A stretch of 13,010 nt of DNA from assembly GCA_945866165.1 (NCBI GenBank), contig CAMBGO010000052.1, positions 1 through 13,010 on the forward strand, read 5' to 3'. Of the stretch, positions 6,706-13,010 are shown piece by piece. The DNA is from Chitinophaga pinensis. Lineage in GTDB: Bacteria; Bacteroidota; Bacteroidia; Chitinophagales; Chitinophagaceae. Each line of letters starts with the position of its first letter. Positions within the stretch are counted from its first letter, which is position 1. The notes beneath the pieces are model-generated. The model was not told where the DNA came from and did no database searches. It saw nothing but the letters and a program-made list of their open reading frames with translations. The position numbers and the translations under genes are program-made.

Positions 6706-7671
6706 TTGAGCAACATCGAACATAAAAAAACTGCATTAATCACCGGAATCACAGGGCAGGATGGTGCTTATTTGTCGAGGCTTCTTCTTAACAAGGGCTA
6801 TGAGGTAATTGGCTTAGTCAGAAGTAATTCCCATACAAATAAAAATGGTCTTATCCGCTTGGGTATTTTAGAGAATGTAACATTATTAGAATGTGACTTA
6901 ATAGACCTTAGTCAGTTGATTCAAATTATTTCAACATACAAACCTGTTGAAATATATAATCTGGCTGCTCAAAGCTCTGTCTCTCTCTCCTTCGCTCAGC
7001 CTATTGGTACATTTTCATTCAATACGATGTCAGTTTTTAACTTGTTGGAAGCAATTAAGTTGGTTGATAAAAGAATCAAGTTATATCATGCAAGCAGCAG
7101 TGAAATGTATGGTAAAGTCGAAAAACTTCCAATCGTTGAAAATACTGTTTTTCATCCTGTAAGCCCCTATGCTACATCAAAAGCTGCTGCACATTGGACA
7201 TGCATAAATTATAGGGAAAGTTTCGGGTTATTTGTTTCATGCGGTATTCTGTTTAATCATGAATCAATGCTAAGAACAAATCAGTTTTTTGTAAAGAAGG
7301 TTATTACAGAAGCCAACATGATTAAAGAGGGAACACTCGATAAAATGTTTGTAGGGAATATAGATATTAAAAGAGATTTTGGCTATGCCCCGCTATATGT
7401 TGAAGCTATGCATGCCATGTTGCAACATGATAAGCCCGATGACTTTGTTATTTGTTCTGGAATTTCCATCTCTTTGAGAGAAGTGATCGAATATATTTTT
7501 GAAAGGGTTGGTATTTCATTGAGTGCTTACGAAGTTGATCAAAAATTGTACAGGCCCAATGATATTCCTGAAATTTATGGCAATTCCTCTAAGGCAAAAA
7601 AAGTACTTGGTTGGCATTATGCAATGACGCCGTATGAACTATTAGATAAGTTGATTGGTGAAAGCGACTAG
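6706..7671 (+). CDS. gmd: GDP-mannose 4,6-dehydratase family enzyme (short form)
   Basis: Short-chain dehydrogenase/reductase predicted to convert GDP-D-mannose to GDP-4-keto-6-deoxy-D-mannose, precursor of GDP-L-fucose, GDP-D-rhamnose and relatives. The nucleotide-binding motif GITGQDGAYL (residues 14-23) is the hallmark of the GMD branch. The active site shows SSSE (130-133), YATSK with Y155 and K159, NYRESFG, and GILFNHES. The start must be TTG at 6706: a stop lies in frame at 6694 and no ATG or GTG occurs before the Rossmann motif. At 321 residues it is shorter than typical GMD (about 345-375). The usual insert before the YRP segment is missing, and the RRGxTFVTRKI region reads MLRTNQFFVKKVI, so the nucleotide sugar may differ. 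A GT10 fucosyltransferase-like gene downstream fits GDP-fucose, but no fucose synthase (fcl) is present here. Confidence 0.82.
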   Translation: MSNIEHKKTALITGITGQDGAYLSRLLLNKGYEVIGLVRSNSHTNKNGLIRLGILENVTLLECDLIDLSQLIQIISTYKPVEIYNLAAQSSVSLSFAQPIGTFSFNTMSVFNLLEAIKLVDKRIKLYHASSSEMYGKVEKLPIVENTVFHPVSPYATSKAAAHWTCINYRESFGLFVSCGILFNHESMLRTNQFFVKKVITEANMIKEGTLDKMFVGNIDIKRDFGYAPLYVEAMHAMLQHDKPDDFVICSGISISLREVIEYIFERVGISLSAYEVDQKLYRPNDIPEIYGNSSKAKKVLGWHYAMTPYELLDKLIGESD

Positions 7672-7685
7672 TGGATTTATATTTC
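7655..7685 (+). promoter_or_regulatory. Possible internal promoter before the DUF5672 gene
   Basis: TTG at 7655-7657, a 20-base spacer and TATATTTC at 7678-7685 match the Bacteroidota pattern TTG/TTTG-N19-21-TAnnTTTG with one mismatch in the last base. The TTG lies inside the end of the dehydratase gene. The box sits 56 bases before the DUF5672 start. AT-rich DNA gives such matches by chance, so support is weak. Confidence 0.25.
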
Positions 7686-7741
7686 ATAAACAAGGCTAAT
7701 TAGCCCCATGATTATATTATCAATGCAGTTTTCTAGTTAGC

Positions 7742-8629
7742 ATGAATGGTATTTATTTAATTATTAATCATCATTTTGATTTTACAGAGGATGAATTAAT
7801 TGGAATTAGGTCCCAATTAAGAGCATTAAAATACATGGATGTATGTTTAGTGACATACTCCCAAAATCCTCTAGACAAGTTTATTGATATTTTCAAGGAG
7901 GATATTAGTGAATTAGCATTTGATCAAAATAAAATTATAGTTGAATATTTTGATCACAAATACTTTGAGTCTATTCAGGGGTATAACAATTTATTGTGCT
8001 CTACAGAATTTTACGATCGCTTTAAAAAGTATGATTTCATTGTAGTATCACAACCAGATGTTTGTTTACTTGAGGTAAATAAAATGGTGGAATTGCCATC
8101 CCTAATGAAAGAGTATGATTATATTGGAGCTCCTTGGATTACTAAATTATTCCATACACATTCATTAAGAGAGTTGGGCTCGTATTTTAACTTCAAAAAA
8201 TTACTATCAACCATTGATTATTTGTTTTGGGTAAAAATTGGTCGTCGTATCAAAAGGCCAATTTTAAATATTGATTTAGTCTATCTATCTGGAAATGGCG
8301 GATTTTCAGTACGAAATCCCTTGAGTCTCATACAATATCTAGAGACACTATCCGAAAATGATAAGTTACAAATAAAAAAATTTCAAAATGATGCTGATAC
8401 AAAGTATGAATCCGATATTTATGCTGAAGATATATTTTGGTGTGTTTTTCCCAAATTGCTTAATAAAAAAATCAACATTGCACCACCTAGTTTGTCTGTA
8501 AAGTTCGCGTGGGAACAAGGTGATCATGATCGATTGATGTGGTATACAAAAAATAATTTACCACTTGCAATACATGGATGGATGAAATTTGGCTTAAGAG
8601 ATTTCGTTTTAGCCCAAAGTGGTAAGTAA
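7742..8629 (+). CDS. DUF5672 family protein, putative glycosyltransferase
   Basis: A 295-residue protein without signal peptide or clear membrane helices, presumably cytosolic or membrane-associated. It shows the conserved blocks I associate with DUF5672: YDYIGAPW (125-132), SGNGGFSVRN (183-192), AEDIFWC with the acidic pair E229-D230, KFAWEQGD (from 254), and AIHGW (276-280). An acidic pair and a C-terminal HGW motif suggest a GT-A-like glycosyltransferase fold, but the activity is not established to my knowledge. Members recur in Bacteroidota and other polysaccharide loci. The gene is separated from the dehydratase by 70 bases, containing a GGCTAATTAGCC palindrome at 7694-7705. Its codons look more AT-rich than those of the wza/wzc-like pair, which is common for exchanged serotype genes. 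Confidence 0.78.
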   Translation: MNGIYLIINHHFDFTEDELIGIRSQLRALKYMDVCLVTYSQNPLDKFIDIFKEDISELAFDQNKIIVEYFDHKYFESIQGYNNLLCSTEFYDRFKKYDFIVVSQPDVCLLEVNKMVELPSLMKEYDYIGAPWITKLFHTHSLRELGSYFNFKKLLSTIDYLFWVKIGRRIKRPILNIDLVYLSGNGGFSVRNPLSLIQYLETLSENDKLQIKKFQNDADTKYESDIYAEDIFWCVFPKLLNKKINIAPPSLSVKFAWEQGDHDRLMWYTKNNLPLAIHGWMKFGLRDFVLAQSGK

Positions 8630-8767
8630 ATGTATCTAATCCTTAAAAATAGTAAAAGCGTCATGGCTAAAAGCGCTTATGCTAATATTTTTTAAATTAC
8701 GTTCGTATTTATTTATGTGGGTACTATTTTCCCAACTCGAAAAAATATTAAACTGAAAAGATTATTG

Positions 8768-8798
8768 TTGCAATGCCTACTATCTATAAGTATATTTT
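8768..8798 (+). promoter_or_regulatory. Possible promoter for the ABC exporter genes
   Basis: TTG at 8768-8770, a 20-base spacer and TATATTTT at 8791-8798 match the Bacteroidota promoter pattern except for the last base of the -7 box. It lies in the 186-base gap before the permease, the longest gene-free gap within the polysaccharide locus. Its spacing equals that of the candidate at 7655-7685. A start at about 8805 would leave only a roughly 11-base leader before the GTG at 8816. Confidence 0.3.
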
Positions 8799-8815
8799 AA
8801 CACTAAAACAGCAAA

Positions 8816-9682
8816 GTGAAAAATTCAAACCTTAGCCATCAAAATAATTGGGATCTAGTTATCCTTCCCAAAAATAAATGGCTTGATCTTAATTTAAGAG
8901 AACTCATTCGTTATAGAGATCTTTTATGGCTTTGGGTAAGAAGAGATTATATTGGTGCGTATAAGCAAACAATTTTAGGGCCAATATGGCATTTTCTTTC
9001 TCCTGTTTTTTCAACATTTACTTATATGTTGATATTCGGTAAAATTGCCAATCTTTCTACAGATGGCGTACCCATGTTTCTGTTTTATAATGCTGGTATT
9101 ACTATCTGGAATTTTTTTAATGGCAGCTTTACTGCTTCATCGGGTGCTTTTATAAACAACGCAGCAATATTTGGAAAAGTTTTTTTTCCCAGATTAATCA
9201 TGCCCCTTGCCTCTGTTGTCTCAATGCTTATTAAATTTTGTATTCAGATATCACTGTTTCTATTAGTGTATTTATACATGATATTCTTTAAAGAGTACAG
9301 ACCTGAGGTAGGATGGGGATTGCTACTTATACCTTTGAATTTGATTTTGATTGGTGGTATCGGATTTGGCCTTGGTCTTATTGTTTCTTCCATTACTACA
9401 AAATACAGAGACCTTAATCAATTAGTTGGTTTTGGTATGCAGCTAGTGATGTATGCCACACCTGTCATTTACGCGTTTTCGACAGTATCAAGCGGAATGA
9501 AAAAGTGGCTTCAGGTAAATCCATTGGTAGCGCCGGTTGAAAGTTTTAAATATGCTTTTTTTGGTATAGGAACATTCAATATTGCTGGGTTGGTTTATAG
9601 TTTTGCATGGATGGTTATTTCCATTTTTATAGGACTTTTACTTTTTAATAAGGCCGAGAGAAACTTTATGGATATTGTTTAG
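8816..9682 (+). CDS. ABC-2 type polysaccharide export permease (Wzm/TagG-like)
   Basis: Inner-membrane subunit of an ABC exporter that moves a completed lipid-linked polysaccharide across the inner membrane. It has 288 residues and six predicted membrane segments, roughly at 58-78, 87-112, 127-158, 167-193, 203-224 and 256-280. The cytosolic N-terminal part carries the family signature RELIRYRDLLWLWVRRDYIGAYKQTILGPIW (about 26-57), in which an amphipathic helix leads into the first membrane helix. The start is GTG at 8816; no in-frame ATG lies before the signature, and the reading frame begins MKNSNLSHQNNWDLVI. The cognate ATPase gene follows after 36 bases. The pairing and size match Wzm, KpsM and TagG homologues; which polymer is carried cannot be read from the permease. 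Confidence 0.92.
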   Translation: MKNSNLSHQNNWDLVILPKNKWLDLNLRELIRYRDLLWLWVRRDYIGAYKQTILGPIWHFLSPVFSTFTYMLIFGKIANLSTDGVPMFLFYNAGITIWNFFNGSFTASSGAFINNAAIFGKVFFPRLIMPLASVVSMLIKFCIQISLFLLVYLYMIFFKEYRPEVGWGLLLIPLNLILIGGIGFGLGLIVSSITTKYRDLNQLVGFGMQLVMYATPVIYAFSTVSSGMKKWLQVNPLVAPVESFKYAFFGIGTFNIAGLVYSFAWMVISIFIGLLLFNKAERNFMDIV

Positions 9683-9718
9683 GGTTTATTGTTGATCATT
9701 TCGAGTAAACGAAAATAA

Positions 9719-10525
9719 ATGACTGTAATAAAAGTTGAAAATTTATCTAAGCAATATCGGATTGGAGATATCGGTACTGGATCATTAATGGATGACTTCA
9801 AGCGTTTTCAATATCGCTTGATGGGGAAAGAAGATCCATTTTTAAAAGTGGGCAAACCAAATAATCTTCAAAAAAAATCTGATTCAAAATATGTTTGGGC
9901 GCTGAATGATTTAAATTTTCAAATTGAAGAAGGTGAAGTGATTGGTATTGTTGGAGGGAACGGTGCAGGTAAAAGCACCTTGCTTAAAATATTGAGTAGG
10001 ATAACTGGACCAACAACTGGCAGTGTAAAAATAAAGGGGAGAATAGCCAGTCTTCTTGAGGTGGGTACTGGATTTCATGGTGACTTGAGTGGAAGGGAAA
10101 ATATTTATCTCAATGGCGCTATCATGGGATTGCGAAAGTGGCAAATAGATCGTAAACTTGATGAAATCATCGATTTTGGAGGCGTTGAACAATATCTTGA
10201 TACCCCTGTGAAACGCTACTCTTCTGGAATGTATGTTCGATTGGCATTTGCTGTTGCGGCACACCTTGAACCTGATATTTTGATTGTCGATGAAGTATTA
10301 GCAGTTGGAGATATTGATTTCCAGCAAAAGTGTTTAGGCAAAATGCATGACTCTAGTGCTGAAAAAGGGCGAACAGTATTGTTTGTTAGTCATAATATGG
10401 ATTCAATAAAACAATTGTGTACTAAAGGTTTTTTTCTGGCCAATGGTACACTTAAAGCAAGCGGCCCCATAAATGAAATTGTCCAAGAATATGAAACTAC
10501 TTTGATTTCTCATAAGACTTTATAA
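9719..10525 (+). CDS. ABC transporter ATPase for polysaccharide export (Wzt/TagH-like, no C-terminal sugar-binding domain)
   Basis: The 268-residue nucleotide-binding subunit partners the permease directly upstream. Walker A is GGNGAGKST (79-87), the ABC signature is YSSGM (167-171), Walker B is ILIVDEVLAVGD with D191 and E192, and the H-loop His is H225 in VSHNMD. Between the first strand (YRIG) and ALNDLNFQI lies the roughly 45-residue insert typical of the Wzt/TagH/RfbB branch. The protein ends about 20 residues after the NBD, so it lacks the C-terminal carbohydrate-binding domain that in E. coli O9a Wzt recognises the capped chain end. Export is therefore expected not to depend on such a terminal cap, as in KpsT- or TagH-type systems. 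Confidence in the family is high. Confidence 0.93.
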   Translation: MTVIKVENLSKQYRIGDIGTGSLMDDFKRFQYRLMGKEDPFLKVGKPNNLQKKSDSKYVWALNDLNFQIEEGEVIGIVGGNGAGKSTLLKILSRITGPTTGSVKIKGRIASLLEVGTGFHGDLSGRENIYLNGAIMGLRKWQIDRKLDEIIDFGGVEQYLDTPVKRYSSGMYVRLAFAVAAHLEPDILIVDEVLAVGDIDFQQKCLGKMHDSSAEKGRTVLFVSHNMDSIKQLCTKGFFLANGTLKASGPINEIVQEYETTLISHKTL

Positions 10526-10642
10526 TCTATAGATGTAAACTATATTTTTTTGATTTACTTACATCATCAAGTTATTCAACTATTTTAATCAGGGCACTTA
10601 GTATTTTTTATAACCTTCAAAGGATAAAAAAATAGCAGAAAA

Positions 10643-11956
10643 ATGAAAGTGCTGTATGATATAACTGTCCTTGGCAATGGGCATCTAAATCATCGTGGAA
10701 GAGCAGGTATTTTTAGGGTTGTTGAAAATATCGCTTTAGAGCTTGTTAAAATTCCAGACCTTGATATTGAATTTTGCTCTTCAAAATCTATAATTGAATT
10801 AATAGCATGTCAGGATTATTTGAAAGGTAAAGATGAGTTTAGTCATGTAAAATTCAATGTCCCAAATAATGCAAAATGGGGAATTGTGTTTTGTAAATAT
10901 GTCGATAATTATAAAAGCAAAAGCAATTTATACAGTCGATCGAGGTATTTCAAAAAAATAATTGATTTTTCGAAGTACCGTTTTGTTTTGGCATTTCAAA
11001 AATTATTTATTAGCAGTGGTATTTATCTGCAAAGCAATCAATATTCATTCGATATTTATCATTCTCCTTTTCTTCCTTTACCTGTAAACTTAACCAAGCA
11101 ACATTTTAAAACCAGTATCATTACTATTCACGATATGCTGACAGTTTTGTTTCCTAATTATTTTGAAATTGCTACAGTTACATCCATGAAAAAAGTATAT
11201 GAAAGTATTACTGATAAAACCTGGGTTACATGTAATTCAAATATAACAAAAAGAGACCTTCTTGAATATAAGTCTGGAAGCATCAATCCAAATAAGGTAT
11301 TTGTAACCACTCTTGCTGCATCAAATCATTTTTATAAAAGCAATAACAAGAATTGGAATAATGAATGTTTACTAAATTATAATATTCCTTCTCAGCCATA
11401 TATTTTGAGTTTGTGTACGTTTGAACCAAGAAAAAATATTATTCATTCAATAAATGCATTTGTAAAAATGGTTGAGAAGTACAATATTGATGATCTTAAT
11501 TTTGTACTGGTAGGAAATAAGGGATGGGATTTCGATTCTATTTTTGATCGATTGGATTCATGTACATTGCCAAGAAGTAGATTTATTGTTACTGGCTTTG
11601 TACCTGATGAACATTTGGCTGCTATTTATTCTGAAGCAATGATGTTTGTTTACCCTTCTTTTTATGAAGGCTTTGGACTTCCACCTTTGGAAGCCATGCA
11701 GTGTGGTTTACCGGTGATCACTTCAAACAACTCATCGTTGCCTGAAGTTGTTGGGGATGCAGCTATAATGATCGATCCCAATGACCAATCAGCCTTGAAA
11801 GATGCTATGTATAAACTCTACAGTGATAAAGAATTCAGACAGCAATTATCTGAAAAAGGTATTGAGCGTTCAAAACTTTTCAGCTGGAAAAAATGTGCTG
11901 ATCAAACTCTAGAGGCCTATAAGACGAGTTTGAATACCCCTATCAATCATGTATAG
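10643..11956 (+). CDS. Glycosyltransferase family 1/GT4-type (GT-B fold)
   Basis: A 437-residue retaining glycosyltransferase of the large GT4 group, adding one sugar of the repeating unit at the cytosolic face. The C-terminal donor-binding half is clear: TFEPRKN with R263 and K264 (phosphate contacts), FVLVGNKGWD, FIVTGFVPDEHLAAIYSEA, and the E-x7-E motif YEGFGLPPLEAM with E342 and E350, followed by GLPVITSNNSSLPEVVGDAA. The N-terminal acceptor half is divergent but has the usual YHSPFLPLP and ITIHDML strands. A run of about 50 residues (95-145) is rich in Lys and aromatic residues and could aid membrane contact. The start ATG has AAAGGATAA about 16 bases upstream. The 117-base gap after the ATPase gene holds no clear site. 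Donor and linkage cannot be deduced. Confidence 0.9.
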   Translation: MKVLYDITVLGNGHLNHRGRAGIFRVVENIALELVKIPDLDIEFCSSKSIIELIACQDYLKGKDEFSHVKFNVPNNAKWGIVFCKYVDNYKSKSNLYSRSRYFKKIIDFSKYRFVLAFQKLFISSGIYLQSNQYSFDIYHSPFLPLPVNLTKQHFKTSIITIHDMLTVLFPNYFEIATVTSMKKVYESITDKTWVTCNSNITKRDLLEYKSGSINPNKVFVTTLAASNHFYKSNNKNWNNECLLNYNIPSQPYILSLCTFEPRKNIIHSINAFVKMVEKYNIDDLNFVLVGNKGWDFDSIFDRLDSCTLPRSRFIVTGFVPDEHLAAIYSEAMMFVYPSFYEGFGLPPLEAMQCGLPVITSNNSSLPEVVGDAAIMIDPNDQSALKDAMYKLYSDKEFRQQLSEKGIERSKLFSWKKCADQTLEAYKTSLNTPINHV

Positions 11957-12015
11957 ATTTTTTTAAAAGATTAATAATTACATACTCCAGTAATCTTATG
12001 AAAATACACTTATAA

Positions 12016-13010
12016 ATGCAGTCATCAATTACTGAAAATATAATTGTAAAAGTACTGTCTGAGTCAAACATGAAAGGTATGATCCTTCAAACTCCCAATT
12101 CATTAGGTCGATATGCAAACATAGAGTTTGTATTTGATGATCGAACTGAATGTGACTATGTGGTGGTAATCAACCAGGTACTTGAAAAGAGTGATGTTTA
12201 TTGTGATCCTCAAAATGTATGGGCCTTAATGATGGAGCCATCCATTGATGGTTTTTTCGATTTCACAAGGTATGGTCATGAACAATATAGAAAAGTATTC
12301 ACCACAAATAACCAGAACGTACACTCAAAGTATGTTCAGTCTCATATCATGACGCCATGGCATACGGGTAGAAGCTATGATACATTGTTGAATCATGAAG
12401 TAGGAAAAAAAGAGAAGATGATATCTTGTGTTTCCAGCAACAAGTCTTTCTTGCCAGGGCATAAAAAAAGAATCGATTTTGTGAACAAACTCAAGGAGGC
12501 TGACTTGGGTATAGACTTCTATGGTAGGGGAACAAATCCAATTGAAGACAAGTGGCAGGCCTTGTATCCTTATAAGTTTAGCTTGGCAATTGAAAATAGC
12601 AGTTCTCCTGATTATTGGACCGAAAAACTTTCTGATTGTTTTATGGCATATACTATACCCATTTATTATGGGTGTACAAATATTGACAACTATTTTCCCC
12701 CCGGTTCAGTCTTGAAAATCGATATCAACAACCCGGCACATTCAATAAAGGTTATTAAGGAAGCAGTGCAGAATAATTATTACGAAAAAAATTTTGACGC
12801 ATTAATAGACGCACGTAATCGTTATTTATCCGAGTATCATTTTTTCCCATGTCTTGCTAATCATATTTTGAAGGATATTCAGTCCCCGAATAACAAATCC
12901 GGTCAAAAGCAGGCAATTTATATACTACCGATGAAGCGTTCTTTGTTCCAACGATTTAAAAGTTTTTATCAACGCCTGAATTCTAACTTGCAACAAACTG
13001 AAATAAATTA
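12016..13010 (+). CDS. GT10 (alpha-1,3/4-fucosyltransferase family) glycosyltransferase, runs to window edge
   Basis: The frame is open from ATG 12016 to the last base, giving 331 complete codons plus the first two bases (TA) of the next, which could be a stop. The fucosyltransferase core is YKFSLAIENSSSPDYWTEKLSD (from residue 186), with the family's ENS (193-195) and the YWTEK block (200-204, equivalent to the GDP-fucose-binding YVTEK). PIYYG and a downstream FPPGSVLKIDI segment follow. FYGRGTNPI just upstream matches the usual FYGxG element. After the catalytic domain, a basic, aromatic tail (about 308-331) resembles the amphipathic membrane-binding C-terminus of Helicobacter pylori FucT enzymes. 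An upstream dehydratase producing the GDP-fucose precursor supports a fucosyl donor, by inference. Internal Met codons at residues 19 and 22 are alternative starts. Confidence 0.87.
   Translation, partial: MQSSITENIIVKVLSESNMKGMILQTPNSLGRYANIEFVFDDRTECDYVVVINQVLEKSDVYCDPQNVWALMMEPSIDGFFDFTRYGHEQYRKVFTTNNQNVHSKYVQSHIMTPWHTGRSYDTLLNHEVGKKEKMISCVSSNKSFLPGHKKRIDFVNKLKEADLGIDFYGRGTNPIEDKWQALYPYKFSLAIENSSSPDYWTEKLSDCFMAYTIPIYYGCTNIDNYFPPGSVLKIDINNPAHSIKVIKEAVQNNYYEKNFDALIDARNRYLSEYHFFPCLANHILKDIQSPNNKSGQKQAIYILPMKRSLFQRFKSFYQRLNSNLQQTEIN

Noticed and set aside
7694..7705. GGCTAATTAGCC palindrome as an operator
   Set aside because: A single 12-base palindrome in AT-rich DNA, with no second copy or known regulator, is not enough to call.
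8630..8695. 21-codon ORF directly after the DUF5672 stop, and a weak hairpin (8656-8660 with 8674-8678) followed by a T-run
   Set aside because: The ORF has no ribosome binding site or recognisable content. The stem is only 5 bp with a 13-base loop, so neither gene nor terminator can be claimed.
10532..10565. GATGTAA/TTACATC inverted repeat after the ABC ATPase gene
   Set aside because: A 7-bp AT-rich stem with a 20-base loop is within chance for this DNA and has no U-tract placed for termination.
12521..12715. 64-codon + strand ORF in another frame
   Set aside because: It overlaps the core of the GT10 gene, whose motifs are clear in frame with ATG 12016.

Overview
The window reads as chromosomal DNA from a Bacteroidota bacterium. 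I infer this from the AT-rich genes, the scarcity of Shine-Dalgarno sequences, TAnnTTTG-like promoter boxes, a UpxY/RfaH-type NusG paralogue heading a surface-polysaccharide locus, a DUF5672 protein, and GC-rich palindromic intergenic repeats. A Chitinophagaceae-like member is a guess. All genes are on the + strand.

Region 1 (1-2428) is the housekeeping edge. It has the 3' part of rpiB (ribose-5-phosphate isomerase B), a gene-free stretch with three heptamer units and a 166-bp element in exact tandem duplication, and an exported M28-family metallopeptidase with a PA domain. A strong 18-bp terminator stem (2501-2540) closes this part.

Region 2 (about 2516-13010) is an exopolysaccharide/capsule or O-antigen locus. 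Right after the terminator come a promoter-like box, a small GNRA-loop hairpin, and a 34-codon ORF with an unusually good ribosome binding site. This ORF overlaps the start of the NusG-like antiterminator. Then follow a Wza-like outer-membrane export lipoprotein, a Wzc-like polysaccharide co-polymerase/tyrosine autokinase, a GDP-mannose 4,6-dehydratase family enzyme, a DUF5672 protein, an ABC-2 permease and its ATPase (Wzm/Wzt or TagGH type), a GT4-type glycosyltransferase, and a GT10 fucosyltransferase-like protein that runs off the window. A simple working model is that the NusG paralogue lets RNA polymerase read the long operon, the dehydratase feeds a GDP-6-deoxyhexose (possibly GDP-fucose) to the glycosyltransferases, and the product is exported by the ABC transporter and/or the Wza/Wzc machinery.

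The most unusual feature lies around the start codon of the Wza-like gene. Two arrays of 7-bp repeats in opposite orientation (16 units at 3182-3293; 16-17 units at 3370-3488) flank the start at 3328. The second array is inside the gene and splits an otherwise standard lipoprotein signal peptide with 39 extra codons. Seven is not a multiple of three, so gain or loss of one unit would shift the frame. The five units that fall in the phase where CTGA would create TGA all carry CTGT instead, which suggests selection to keep the frame open. This looks like a candidate contingency (phase-variation) locus for polysaccharide export.
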